Translations under genes and position numbers: made by a program
Shown: one piece after another, positions 27,542 to 36,307 of the stretch
Position numbering within the stretch: the stretch's first letter is position 1
How the letters are laid out: every line of letters starts with the position of its first letter
From: Desulfovibrio subterraneus
GTDB taxonomy: Bacteria > Desulfobacterota > Desulfovibrionia > Desulfovibrionales > Desulfovibrionaceae
DNA: 64,000 nt
Reading direction: 5' to 3'
Assembly: GCF_013340285.1 (NCBI RefSeq)
Contig: NZ_BLVO01000013.1
Span: forward strand, 603,574-667,573
The notes under the pieces: model-generated
Told to the model about the DNA's origin: nothing
The model's input: the letters and a program-made list of their open reading frames with translations, nothing else
Databases searched by the model: none

Positions 27542-28582
27542 ATGCAGAAAATTCAATTCATTCGCGATATATCGGCCAATGACGAAGTGGTATCGATTTT
27601 TGCCGTCACTCTGGCGGCACAGGGACAGGCGCGCAACGGCCCGTTCTGGCGGCTTGAGCTGGCGGATGCCTCGGGTTCCGTGGGAGCCAAGGTGTGGAGT
27701 CCGCTCAGCCAGCAGTTTGCCAGCATAACCGCAGGAATGCTCGTTTCCGTGCGCGGCCGCGCGGCCACTTTCCGCGATCAGCTCGACATAAACATCGAGG
27801 CCCTGCATATTCTTACTGAAGAAGAAATGGCAGCGCTTGATATGGGCGACTTCATGCCCGCATCAGAGCGGCATCCCGATGACATGATGGCCGACCTGAT
27901 GCAGCTGTGCCGTGTTACCTTCACGCACAAACCGTGGCTTAAATTTCTGAGCGCCGTCTTCAAGGATGAAGAAATCCTGCGGCGCTTCAAAACCGCCATC
28001 GGGGCCAAGAACGTGCACCATGCCTATGCGGGCGGTCTGCTTGAGCATACGCTTTCCGTCAGCGAGCTGTGCATGCGTCTTTGCGACCATTATCCCGAAT
28101 TGGACCGGCAGGTACTGCTGGCAGGAGCCATTTTCCATGATATAGGAAAGGCGTGGGAGCTCTCCGGCGGCATTGCCAACGATTACACGGACGAGGGGCG
28201 TCTCATAGGGCATATCAGCATCGGGCTGGAAAAGGCGGAACCGTATCTGCTGAAGTCCGGGCTGGAGCCCGAATTGGTCATGCATTTCAAGCATCTGGTG
28301 CTTGGCCACCATGGCACGAAAGAATGGGGTTCGCCCGTATTGCCCGCCACGCCCGAGGCGCTGGTGCTGCATTACGCCGACAACATCGATGCCAAGCTGG
28401 CGCAGGTGCGCGGCCTTTTCGCCGACTTTGCCGGAGATGTCACTGGCTGGACACCGTACCAGACAACGCTTGGCAGGCACATGTACAAGCCCGCTCGTAC
28501 CCCCGAACCGGAAACGAAACAGGCTGCTAAACGCGAGGCTGCTCGCGAGATTCCCAAGGAAGACCAATGTTCATTACTCTAG
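27542..28582 (+). CDS. OB-fold/HD-domain 3'-5' exoribonuclease-like protein (YhaM family)
   Basis: 346 residues. An OB fold at 5-95 ([18 protein letters not shown]) is followed by a helical region and an HD phosphohydrolase domain: [19 protein letters not shown], the HD pair in [24 protein letters not shown] and the late Asp in YADNIDAKL. The order matches B. subtilis YhaM, which trims RNA 3' ends. The Lys-rich C terminus overlaps tmk by 16 nt. I use the ATG at 27542 because it begins the OB fold; a GTG at 27488 is possible. Confidence 0.85.
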   Translation: MQKIQFIRDISANDEVVSIFAVTLAAQGQARNGPFWRLELADASGSVGAKVWSPLSQQFASITAGMLVSVRGRAATFRDQLDINIEALHILTEEEMAALDMGDFMPASERHPDDMMADLMQLCRVTFTHKPWLKFLSAVFKDEEILRRFKTAIGAKNVHHAYAGGLLEHTLSVSELCMRLCDHYPELDRQVLLAGAIFHDIGKAWELSGGIANDYTDEGRLIGHISIGLEKAEPYLLKSGLEPELVMHFKHLVLGHHGTKEWGSPVLPATPEALVLHYADNIDAKLAQVRGLFADFAGDVTGWTPYQTTLGRHMYKPARTPEPETKQAAKREAAREIPKEDQCSLL

Positions 28583-29208
28583 AAGGAACCGAGGGCTCGG
28601 GCAAAAGCACTGTTCTCAACCGTCTCAAGGACTGGCTCATGGAGCAGGGACACGGCGTGGTGCTCACCCGTGAACCCGGCGGCAGCCGTCTGGGCAGAAC
28701 CCTGCGTTCCATCCTGCTGGATATATCCAACAAGGACCTGACGGGCGAGGCCGAACTGTTCCTGTATCTTGCCGACCGTGCCCAGCATGTGCGGCAGGTC
28801 ATCAAGCCCGCGCTGGATGAAGGCATGCTTGTGCTGTGCGACCGTTACGCCGATTCCACCGTTGTCTATCAGGGCTACGGACGCGGGTTGGACCCCAAGC
28901 TGCTGCACCAGTTCAACGAGGTGGCGGTGCAGGGGCTCTGGCCGGACCTGACCCTGCTTCTGGATATTGACCCCGAGATAGGACTCAAGCGCGCCATGTC
29001 GCGCAATCTGGCAGAAGGCATCTGCCAGACGGAAGGGCGTTTCGAGGCGGAATCCCTGTTGTTCCACCACCGAATCCGCGACGGGTATCTTGCGTGGGGT
29101 GCCGTGAACCGCCATCGTTTTGCGGTGATTGATGCATCCCTCAGCCCCGATGAGGTGTTTGAGCAGGTGAAAACCGCAGTGCTGGCCAAGCTTAAGCCGG
29201 CTGAATAA
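28567..29208 (+). CDS. tmk: Thymidylate kinase
   Basis: 213 residues. Phosphorylates dTMP to dTDP. P-loop [10 protein letters not shown] (6-15), the DRY motif [13 protein letters not shown] and the lid region [14 protein letters not shown] are present. Overlaps the upstream OB/HD gene by 16 nt, so the two are co-translated. Confidence 0.96.
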   Translation: MFITLEGTEGSGKSTVLNRLKDWLMEQGHGVVLTREPGGSRLGRTLRSILLDISNKDLTGEAELFLYLADRAQHVRQVIKPALDEGMLVLCDRYADSTVVYQGYGRGLDPKLLHQFNEVAVQGLWPDLTLLLDIDPEIGLKRAMSRNLAEGICQTEGRFEAESLLFHHRIRDGYLAWGAVNRHRFAVIDASLSPDEVFEQVKTAVLAKLKPAE

Positions 29209-29289
29209 CGGCGTACGGGGCAGGGCGGTTGTTTTCGCCGTGTTTCCGGCAGCCGGGTGGATTGTTGCAGTCCGAGAAAAGGGGGCAGC

Positions 29290-30609
29290 ATGTTGCAGGC
29301 CAAGAATTCATTGGGCGTCATCTTTTTTCCGGCATTCGACTGGGCCATCAGCCCGACGCATCCGGAACGGGAAGAACGGCTTCTTTACACGCAGGACCAG
29401 CTGCGTGAAGAAGGGCTTTTCGATATTGAAGGCATTACCGAATACAAGCCGGAAATAGCCACGCGGGAAGATGTGGAGCGGGTGCATTTCTGCATTCCCG
29501 ACGTATCCTCCGTGTGTACCAAGTCGCATCTTATTTCGGCGGGCGGCGCCATCAAGGCTGCCCAGCTGGTCATGGAAAAGAAGAAGGACAAGGCGTTTGC
29601 GCTGGTGCGTCCCCCCGGTCACCATGCCATGAAGGTGGTGCACGGGAACCGCGGCTTCTGTAACATCAATATCGAAGCTGTGATGCTTGAGCATATCCGC
29701 GAGCAGTACGGTCCTCTGCGGGTGGCCATCATCGATACCGACTGCCACCACGGCGACGGCACGCAGGATGTCTACTGGCACGACCGTAACACCCTGTTCA
29801 TCTCCATTCATCAGGATGGCCGCACCCTGTATCCCGGCACGGGCTTTCCCTCGGAACTCGGCGGCCCCAATGCGCTGGGCAAGACGCTGAACATTCCCCT
29901 GCCGCCCAATACTTCGGACAAGGGTTTTCTGCATGTCATTGACCACCTTGTGCTGCCGATTCTGGAAGACTTCAAGCCGGACCTGATCATCAATTCGGCA
30001 GGGCAGGACAATCATTTTTCCGACCCCATCACCAACATGAACTTCACGGCACGGGGCTATGCGCTGCTGAACAGAAAGCTCAATCCCGATATTGCCGTGC
30101 TTGAAGGCGGTTATGCCATTCAGGGGGCGCTGCCGTATGTGAACCTCGGCATCTGCCTTGCCATGGCCGGTCTGGATTTTGACCACGTGATCGAACCGGA
30201 TCTTAACCCCGCTGCCATTGAGCAGAGCCCCAAAGTGACGGAGTATATCGAAAAGCTTTCTGAAGAACTGCTGCACCTGTATCGCAATCCGCCGCCGGCC
30301 CCCCGACAAGGTGAGGTGAGTGGAGAGTTCTTTGTCCGTACCAAGGATATCTATTATGATACCGACGGCATCAGGGAAAGTCAGGTGGAGTCCGTTGTCA
30401 TGTGTCCGGATTGTTCCGGCACCCTCAAGATAGACACATGGTCCACGGTGAATCCGCTCAGCGTGGGCATACAGATTCCCATAGACGCCTGCGACCGCTG
30501 CCTCGGCATCGGCCACCGTCTGCTTGAAGAAGCCCATGTGAAGGGCAACTACCGCTACATACAATGCATCAACCGTAAGGAAAAACAGTACACGCATTAT
30601 GGGTTCTAG
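29290..30609 (+). CDS. Histone deacetylase-family protein with C-terminal Cys-rich domain
   Basis: 439 residues. Zinc-dependent deacetylase fold (1-320) with RPPGHHAM (catalytic His pair), DTDCHHGDGTQ (zinc Asp/His), SAGQDNHFSDP (zinc Asp) and GGYAIQGALPY. Bacterial relatives deacetylate acetoin-utilisation enzymes, polyamines or proteins. An extra C-terminal domain of about 100 residues carries CPDC and CDRC, 40-odd residues apart, which look like the two knuckles of a zinc ribbon. Start at 29290 rather than 29257 because GGGGGC precedes it. It ends 31 bp before the TPR gene. Confidence 0.88.
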   Translation: MLQAKNSLGVIFFPAFDWAISPTHPEREERLLYTQDQLREEGLFDIEGITEYKPEIATREDVERVHFCIPDVSSVCTKSHLISAGGAIKAAQLVMEKKKDKAFALVRPPGHHAMKVVHGNRGFCNINIEAVMLEHIREQYGPLRVAIIDTDCHHGDGTQDVYWHDRNTLFISIHQDGRTLYPGTGFPSELGGPNALGKTLNIPLPPNTSDKGFLHVIDHLVLPILEDFKPDLIINSAGQDNHFSDPITNMNFTARGYALLNRKLNPDIAVLEGGYAIQGALPYVNLGICLAMAGLDFDHVIEPDLNPAAIEQSPKVTEYIEKLSEELLHLYRNPPPAPRQGEVSGEFFVRTKDIYYDTDGIRESQVESVVMCPDCSGTLKIDTWSTVNPLSVGIQIPIDACDRCLGIGHRLLEEAHVKGNYRYIQCINRKEKQYTHYGF

Positions 30610-30640
30610 CGCATCCGTTCCCGTCGGCCATGGAGTCGGC

Positions 30641-31858
30641 ATGTCAGGTTCAAGGTTTCCGGCAGGCAGCGTCCTGCTCCTGTTGGTGATCCTGCTCTCT
30701 GCCGCCGGCCTGAGGGCCGAACTGCGGCCCGATGTGAAGCAACTGGCTCCGCTTGTTGCCACCGGCCAGTGGGATAAGGTGAAGGCGGAAGCACAGACAG
30801 CCGTGTTTTCCGATATGCTGACCGATGCGGAAAAGTCCGAGGCGTATACCTATATGGCCCTTGCGCATGTGCAGCAGGGAGAACCCGGTCCCGCACTGGA
30901 TGCCGCCGACAAGGCCGTGCAGCTGGATAGCGATAACGCCCGCGGCTGGCTGATGCGGGGAACCGCCTACATGATGCTCCGTCAGCTGGCTCCTGCGGAA
31001 AAGGACTTCGGCAAAGCCTTGCAGAAAGATCCCGCCATGTGGGAAGCCTGCCGGAATCTTGCCGAACTTTCTCAGGCCCGCGGCGATTTTCCCATGGCAA
31101 TGGAATGGTTCGGCAAGGCAGTGGTTCTTGCCCCTGCCAATGTGGACCTTTCCATGGAATATGCGCTGCTTCTGCATTCGCTCGGGTTGCATGCAAAGGC
31201 GGACGAAATTCTTTCCAACGTCATAGCCGAAGTCGGAGAAACGCCCGCGCTGCTTAATAACCGTGGTATGATACGGCTGGCACAGGACTGTTACGATGAT
31301 GCACTTGCGGATTTTTCCCGCGCCATAGCAATCAATCCGGCCTACGAAGAGGCGCTCATCAACCGCGGCAATGTGCTCAGGGCCTTCAAGCGCTATGATG
31401 AGTCGCTGGCGGATTTTGCTTCGGGCCTCTCCATGCATCCCGGTTCCGTCAAAATGTTTATCGGCAGGGCCTACACCCATGCTGCCATGGGCAAGTATGA
31501 GGACGCAGCCGCAGACATGGCTTCGGCCTACAGTCTGGGCAATGTCGATCCGTACGTGCTTAACGAATATGCTTGGTTCCTTGCCACCTGTCCTGACGCG
31601 AAGGTGCGCGATGGTGCCCGCGCCGTGAAGCTGACCAAGGAAGCCATAGAGCTTTCCGCCGGTCCCATTCCCGGCTATTTCGATACATTGGCGGCCGCCC
31701 TTGCGGAATCCGGCGATTATCTCGGAGCCATTGAAGCGCAGAAACAGGCCATTTTCATAGGTCAGCAGGCAGGACTCTCCGAAAAACAGCTCGCAGACTG
31801 GAATGCCAGGTTGGAAGGCTATTCGCAGGGCGTTCCATACCGCAATAATTTGCAGTAA
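30641..31858 (+). CDS. Periplasmic TPR-repeat protein
   Basis: 405 residues with a signal peptide (residues 9-25, ending GLRA). The rest is about seven TPR units, e.g. AYTYMALAHVQQGEPGPALD, ALLNNRGMIRLAQDCYDDAL and ALINRGNVLRAFKRYDESL, so a periplasmic protein-protein scaffold. GGAG before 30641 favours this ATG; an ATG at 30599 would overlap the deacetylase gene by 11 nt and put 14 residues before the signal. No catalytic domain is seen. Confidence 0.85.
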   Translation: MSGSRFPAGSVLLLLVILLSAAGLRAELRPDVKQLAPLVATGQWDKVKAEAQTAVFSDMLTDAEKSEAYTYMALAHVQQGEPGPALDAADKAVQLDSDNARGWLMRGTAYMMLRQLAPAEKDFGKALQKDPAMWEACRNLAELSQARGDFPMAMEWFGKAVVLAPANVDLSMEYALLLHSLGLHAKADEILSNVIAEVGETPALLNNRGMIRLAQDCYDDALADFSRAIAINPAYEEALINRGNVLRAFKRYDESLADFASGLSMHPGSVKMFIGRAYTHAAMGKYEDAAADMASAYSLGNVDPYVLNEYAWFLATCPDAKVRDGARAVKLTKEAIELSAGPIPGYFDTLAAALAESGDYLGAIEAQKQAIFIGQQAGLSEKQLADWNARLEGYSQGVPYRNNLQ

Positions 31859-31896
31859 TATTGCATAAATGATTTGAAAGTAATAAGGATATAGTC

Positions 31897-32625
31897 ATGG
31901 CTCGCAAAAAGACTCCCGCAGAGGACGTGGTGATTGACACCAAGGCCGTCACTCCCGCTTCAGGGGAACCCCGTTCTCCTGTCGATACCTACTGGACCCT
32001 GCGTTTTGAGGAATTGAAGGAAGCGCTGGAGGCCAACAATTTTGAAGTATTCATCGCCGATACCGCTGCCGCTGCGGGGGCGCTGTTCATGGATACCATT
32101 CTGCCGACGCTGAAGGGTGCCAAGACCGTTTCGTTCGGCGGTTCCATGACCCTCGTCGCCACCGGCGTGGTGGATGCCGTGCGCGCCAATCCCGATCTTG
32201 AAGTCATAGACACCTTTGACACGTCCCTTACTCGCGAAGAAGTGCTGGCCCGTCGCAGGCTTTCCCTGTTGGCGGATGTATTTCTCACGGGCACCAACGC
32301 CGTGACCGAATGCGGCAAGTTGGTGAATCTGGATATGATAGGCAACCGCGTGGGGGGCATCAATTACGGCCCGAACCATGTGGTGCTGTTCATCGGCCGC
32401 AACAAGGTTGTGGACACCGTGCAGGATGCCATGACGCGCATCAAGGAATACGTGGCTCCGGTAAACGCCATGCGTCTGAACAAAAAGACCCCGTGCCGCC
32501 AGACATCTCGCTGCATGGACTGTTCAAGCCCGGACCGCATATGCAATGTATGGACGATTACGGAAAAGTCGTTCCCCAAGGGGCGCATCCGTATTGTACT
32601 GATAAATGAAGATGCTGGATTCTAG
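31897..32625 (+). CDS. LUD-domain protein (lactate utilization/YkgG-like)
   Basis: 242 residues. LUD proteins (LutC relatives) work with Fe-S partners in lactate oxidation. Typical segments are SFGGSMTLVATGVVDAV, TGTNAVTECGKLVNLDMIGN, GGINYGPNHVVLFIGRNKVV and the Cys motif CRQTSRCMDCSSPDRICN near the end, then GRIRIVLINEDAGF. No lutA/lutB or lactate permease gene lies beside it, so the partner is unknown. It follows the TPR gene by 38 bp and precedes the succinyl-CoA synthetase gene, both pointing to central carbon metabolism. Confidence 0.85.
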   Translation: MARKKTPAEDVVIDTKAVTPASGEPRSPVDTYWTLRFEELKEALEANNFEVFIADTAAAAGALFMDTILPTLKGAKTVSFGGSMTLVATGVVDAVRANPDLEVIDTFDTSLTREEVLARRRLSLLADVFLTGTNAVTECGKLVNLDMIGNRVGGINYGPNHVVLFIGRNKVVDTVQDAMTRIKEYVAPVNAMRLNKKTPCRQTSRCMDCSSPDRICNVWTITEKSFPKGRIRIVLINEDAGF

Positions 32626-32934
32626 GAGCGTCTGAAGCAGCATAGTTGACCATCATACCGGCAGTTCTCTTCGCAGAGGGCTGCCGGTCGTGTATGGAGG
32701 CGCGCGTAGATTGCCGCGCGCCGTTGCCGCGACTTCAGATTTCCGGCGGGAGAGAGATTCCTGTGCATGCGTTGCCGCCGTGCAGGAAAGAGTGTGCCCC
32801 GCGCATGCGTCCGTTTTCTCAGGGCGCTGTTTCGAATACAGGGAGGAAAGACCGTTCACCGCACACCGTAGCCAATCCAGCTCACACGGCCCGGAACTTC
32901 GATGCTGCAACCATTCATCACCGGACGGAGAGAT
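32626..32934 (+). other. Gene-free gap with two GC-rich hairpins
   Basis: Between the LUD and synthetase genes lie CCGGCAG-tt-CTCT-tcgc-AGAG-gg-CTGCCGG (32658-32687) and GGCGCGC / GCGCGCC (32699-32705 and 32716-32722). Neither has a U tail. They may be a leader structure of the synthetase gene. Confidence 0.45.
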
Positions 32935-35019
32935 ATGTTCCTGAACGAACACCTGAGCAAGATTTTGTTTGGCGAGGCTGGAATCAACGTACCCCAGGGG
33001 GTGCTGCTTACCCCCGATACCGTGGAGGTGCCTGCCTCCATTCCTGCCCCATGGTACCTGAAGGCGCAGGTGCTCACGGGCGGGCGCGGCAAGGCGGGCG
33101 GCATACTGCGTGCCGAAACGCCTGAAGCCTTCCGCGAATGCGCGAAAAAAATATTCGGCATGACCATCAAAGGGCATAACGTGCCCTTCATCCGGGTGGA
33201 ACCGGCAACGGATATCCGCAAGGAATGCTATCTTTCTTTCATCCTTTCCCGTGAACGCAAAGACCTGTTGCTGACCACCAGCCGCGCAGGCGGCATGGAG
33301 GTGGAAAATGCCTCCGGTCAGGAAAAACCCCTCATTCAGCGGGTTCCCATTGATGCAGGACTCAGAGATCACCACCTTCGTGCAGCCTTTTTTGAAATGG
33401 GCGTGGAAAAGGCCCACTGGCCCGGGTTCCGCGATCTGGCCACCAAACTTTACGCCGCCGTGCGTGACAATGGGCTGCTGCTTGCGGAAATTAACCCCCT
33501 CGTGCTGACAGGAGAAGGCGAGTGGGTGGCGCTGGACGGCAAGGTGGAGCTGGATGACAACGTGGTTGAAATGCGCGCGGAGACACTGGAGAGATTCTAC
33601 ACACCCGAGCATTACTCCCGCGAGGAAACCCTCGCCCGCGAAGCCGGACTGAGCTACGTGGAACTCAAGGGCTGGGTGGGCATTCTCGTGAACGGGGCGG
33701 GGCTTGCCATGGCCACCATGGACCTGCTCAACTTCAACGGCCTGACTGCCGCAAACTTCATGGATCTGGGCGGAGCTGCCAACCGCGAGCGCATGCAGCG
33801 GGCGCTTGACCTGCTGTTCCGCAATGCCAATGTGCGTGCCGTGTTCATCAATCTGTTCGGCGGCATTGTCTCCTGTGCCGAGGTGGCGCGGGCGCTGCTG
33901 GCGGTGCTTGACGGCAACCGTTCTCCCAAGCCGCTGGTGGTGCGCATGGCGGGCTTTGAATCGGAAGAAGGCCGCGCCCTGCTGCGAGAGGCCGGACATC
34001 CGGACATCTTCATTGCCACGGAAATGCACGAGGCTCTCGACCATCTGCGGACCATCAAGCCGCAGGATGCTCCAGTATACGACTATCCCCTCATTGAAGA
34101 GGCTGCCCCCAATCCTCCTGTGGGGCGCATAGAATCCGGCAGAAGTGTCGGTCTGGGCCTCGGGGCCGGTTCCAATGTTCTGGTGCAGGGCATCACCGGC
34201 AAGGTGGCGCAGCGCCATGTGCAGCTCATGCAGGAATTTGGCACCCGTATTGTGGCCGGAGTAACCCCCTTCAAGGGTGGATCGGATGTTCTGGGAGTGC
34301 CGGTCTATGATTCTGTTCACGAGGCATGCAGGCAACACAGAATAGACGCTTCCATCATCTTCGTGCCTGCGCCCTTTGCGCCGGATGCTGTGCTCGAGGC
34401 GGCTTCGGAAGATGTGCCGTGGGTGGTGTGTATTACTGAAGGCATTGCGCAGTCTGCCATGCTTTCGGCGTTCAAGAACATTCCGCCATCACGCACCCGT
34501 GTTATCGGTCCCAATACGCCAGGCATCATTGTGCCGCGGCAGACCAAGATAGGCATCATGCCCGGCTATGTGTTCGAACCGGGGCATGTGGCCGTGTTTT
34601 CCCGTTCCGGAACCCTGACGTATGAAGCCTGTGCGCGGCTTTCCGCTGCGGGGATAGGGCAGTCGGTTTCCGTGGGCATTGGCGGCGATTCATTCATCGG
34701 CACCAACTTTATTGATCTGTGTGAGCTGGTGCGTGATGACGATAATACGCATGCCGTACTGGTGTTGGGCGAGGTGGGTGGTTCTGCTGAAGAGGAGCTT
34801 GCGCGCTACGTGCGGGATACGGGCTTTGAAAAGCCGGTCATTTCGTTCATTGCAGCGCGGACAGCCCCTCCCGGTAAGCGGCTGGGACATGCCGGAGCAA
34901 TTCTGGATGAAAAAACCGGAGGCGTTGTCGGCAAGCTGCAGGCCATGCGCGATGCCGGGTTCACCATCTGCCCCGATCTGGCCAGATTGCCGGAACTTGT
35001 GAAGAAGGCCATGGGATAG
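32935..35019 (+). CDS. Succinyl-CoA synthetase-type ligase, fused beta and alpha subunits
   Basis: 694 residues, one chain with the beta (ATP-grasp) part first and the alpha part second. The beta half begins FLNEHLSKILFGEAGI and has LKAQVLTGGRGKAGG (as in SucC) and EINPLVLTGEGEWVALDGK. The alpha half has VQGITGKVAQRHV, the CoA-binding Rossmann start, VGPNTPGI-like VIGPNTPGIIV, and the phosphohistidine loop KRLGHAGAI (His652). It should interconvert an acyl-CoA, ADP/GDP and phosphate with acid and NTP; succinate is likely but acetate-type specificity cannot be excluded. The ATG at 32935 has GGAGAG upstream and aligns with SucC starts. Confidence 0.9.
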   Translation: MFLNEHLSKILFGEAGINVPQGVLLTPDTVEVPASIPAPWYLKAQVLTGGRGKAGGILRAETPEAFRECAKKIFGMTIKGHNVPFIRVEPATDIRKECYLSFILSRERKDLLLTTSRAGGMEVENASGQEKPLIQRVPIDAGLRDHHLRAAFFEMGVEKAHWPGFRDLATKLYAAVRDNGLLLAEINPLVLTGEGEWVALDGKVELDDNVVEMRAETLERFYTPEHYSREETLAREAGLSYVELKGWVGILVNGAGLAMATMDLLNFNGLTAANFMDLGGAANRERMQRALDLLFRNANVRAVFINLFGGIVSCAEVARALLAVLDGNRSPKPLVVRMAGFESEEGRALLREAGHPDIFIATEMHEALDHLRTIKPQDAPVYDYPLIEEAAPNPPVGRIESGRSVGLGLGAGSNVLVQGITGKVAQRHVQLMQEFGTRIVAGVTPFKGGSDVLGVPVYDSVHEACRQHRIDASIIFVPAPFAPDAVLEAASEDVPWVVCITEGIAQSAMLSAFKNIPPSRTRVIGPNTPGIIVPRQTKIGIMPGYVFEPGHVAVFSRSGTLTYEACARLSAAGIGQSVSVGIGGDSFIGTNFIDLCELVRDDDNTHAVLVLGEVGGSAEEELARYVRDTGFEKPVISFIAARTAPPGKRLGHAGAILDEKTGGVVGKLQAMRDAGFTICPDLARLPELVKKAMG

Positions 35020-35046
35020 GCTGAATCCCGTATATTGCAGAAAAGA

Positions 35047-35088
35047 GTGGGGTAACGCGATGAAGGTCGCGTTACCCCACGTTGTTTT
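35047..35088 (+). terminator. Terminator of the synthetase gene
   Basis: GTGGGGTAACGCGA pairs over 14 bp with its complement across a 6-nt loop; GTTGTTTTC follows. The arm is similar to that after rubrerythrin. Confidence 0.88.
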
Positions 35089-35578
35089 CATAATGACACC
35101 GGTATTCCCGACCAGGTAGTCTCCGTTTGTGTCAGTTCTTACCCGTCCTTATCCGTCCTTATCTGGCCTTGCCTGTTCTCTCTGGTCCGGTCTTCGTCAT
35201 CCCCGTCGGAATTTACAGCGTCCGGCTTGCGTGGCCGGACGTTTAAACATTCCTTCTATCCGGATTGGAGAAGCTGCGCTACCGGTTAGGATAGCTGTAG
35301 CCAACTTGCAGAAGCTTTGTCTCTATTTCGACCCTTGAGACATCGCTTTACAGTTCAGGACTGGTGAAGCCTTGCGGCTGGTTCGGACTTACGAAGCTCC
35401 GCTTCAGATCGTATTTTCGAAGCTTCGCTTCTGGTTCATACTTTCGAAGCGTAGCTTCTGGCCGGGTAATGCCGGTGCATTATCCGCATATGCATTCAGC
35501 ATGCGCGGGACTTGCCGGTCAGCAACGGCAAGCCGGGTTCCCTGTCTGCAGCCCTGCGTCTGCGTCCAGGGTAAAATG
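35089..35578. other. Gene-free repeat-rich stretch
   Basis: No convincing gene. Pyrimidine-rich direct repeats (ACCCGTCCTT / ATCCGTCCTT) lie near 35140-35165, the 26-27-bp tandem array at 35361-35462, and a hairpin CTTGCCG / CGGCAAG near 35512-35533. The end of this stretch is the 3' side of the first twin gene. Confidence 0.5.
35361..35462. repeat. Four tandem 26-27-bp units, each a small hairpin
   Basis: GAAGC recurs at 35366, 35393, 35419 and 35446. Three units read CGAAGC-NN(N)-GCTTC, so each can fold as a hairpin, with spacers resembling TGGTTCATACTT. The first unit is the most diverged. Confidence 0.7.
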
Positions 35579-35809
35579 CTATACTGCGTGGTGCAGATGG
35601 TGCGGGCATGTATCATGCGATTTCTGACACATGCTGCCGAGGCAGAGATGCTGCTGCTGGTGATGCATGGGGCGCAGTCTCAGTTTGCGGTTGCCCGTAT
35701 TACACAGCGTGGTCCGCCGGAAAGTGAGAAGTCCTGATGTTGCGCACATCAGCTTAACGCAGGAAGATACAACTAGTGCATATAATGCAGTTCCAAAAAT
35801 GATTTCCAT
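35579..35809 (-). CDS. Small Cys/His-rich membrane protein, twin 1
   Basis: 76 residues, not recognised as a known family. A hydrophobic N terminus (residues 3-28, IIFGTALYALVV) predicts one membrane helix. The rest is basic, then Cys/His-rich: Cys36, His50, His54, Cys56, Cys61, Cys68 and a tail CPHHLHHAV. It pairs with 36308-36538: same length, 57 of 76 positions identical, all shared Cys/His kept. In the last codons the two genes differ only synonymously (GTA/GTT Val, GCA/GCC Ala, CAT/CAC His, TAG/TAA), evidence that the protein is selected. GGAGG lies four bases before the ATG. A palindrome lies 63 bp upstream. Confidence 0.65.
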   Translation of the reverse strand: MEIIFGTALYALVVSSCVKLMCATSGLLTFRRTTLCNTGNRKLRLRPMHHQQQHLCLGSMCQKSHDTCPHHLHHAV

Positions 35810-35871
35810 AACGCCTCCGTTGATTGGTGGGTCACTCAATGATGGCCACGGCCAAACAATACTCTTTGAGA

Positions 35872-35889
35872 TTGTGAATGCAAGCACAA
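35872..35889. promoter_or_regulatory. Rex-like palindrome upstream of twin 1
   Basis: TTGTGAATGCAAGCACAA: TTGTG-N8-CACAA with inner TGCA. Against the Rex pattern TTGTGAA-N4-TTCACAA, 12 of 14 bases agree; it also resembles the CRP/FNR-family pattern. The same 18 bases occur at 36602-36619 at the same distance from the second twin start. On the minus strand TTGCAT and TATTGT with 16 bp between overlap it as a possible promoter. Confidence 0.6.
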
Positions 35890-35971
35890 ACTATATTATT
35901 TGCCCAAATGAGACGGAATGAAACAATCTTACAGTTCTTTTGAGACGCTACTGCACCAATGGTTCTTTGTG

Positions 35972-35989
35972 ATGTTGCAAATGCAACAT
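35972..35989. promoter_or_regulatory. Perfect 18-bp palindrome
   Basis: ATGTTGCA-AA-TGCAACAT, eight-base arms around AA, in an AT-rich gene-free stretch. A likely protein-binding site with no assigned regulator. Confidence 0.45.
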
Positions 35990-36179
35990 TCGTTTTGAGG
36001 TTGCAATATGTCGCGCACGTATAATTCGCTGTGTTGTACTTATTAAGAGGTGCGTTGCCATCGCTGGTTTTGCAAAGTGTGGTTGTTTCAACAATCAGAA
36101 AGCTGAAAGGTTTGCCGGGATAATTTGTTGTGGAAGCGGAATAACGCCCGGCCACTCGTTGCGCGTGCGATTGAAAATG

Positions 36180-36211
36180 AAAAGGCCGGAGGCATCTGCT
36201 TCCGGCCTTTT
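36180..36211. terminator. Terminator downstream of twin 2
   Basis: A 15-bp nearly perfect stem (AAAAGGCCGGAGGCA and TGCTTCCGGCCTTTT, one G-U) with U-rich tails on both strands. On the minus strand it ends the twin 2 transcript. Confidence 0.85.
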
Positions 36212-36307
36212 GCTGTATGTAGTCAGGTTCTGTGGGCTAGCTTTCTGGCAGAACCTGTCAATTGTGCCACGGGGGCGTTGATTCGAGTGTAATCGGCTTT
36301 TGTGAGG

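Larger units (their letters stand above)
35810..36307. other. Gene-free stretch between the twin genes
   Basis: It holds the leader and palindrome of twin 1, an independent palindrome at 35972-35989, the transcription terminator of twin 2 (36180-36211) and an inverted repeat CAGGTTCTG / CAGAACCTG near 36224-36257. The part 35810-36150 is AT-rich. No other gene is supported. Confidence 0.5.

Noticed and set aside
32653-34338. 561-codon open frame on the minus strand
   Set aside because: Antisense to the fused succinyl-CoA synthetase gene.
35361-35462. Tandem hairpin units as CRISPR
   Set aside because: The units are diverged, the spacers are almost the same length as the repeat half and partly alike, and there are no cas genes.
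35832-36155. 107-codon frame upstream of twin 1
   Set aside because: It has no ribosome site, is not paralleled by a copy upstream of twin 2, and overlaps the shared palindrome and leader.
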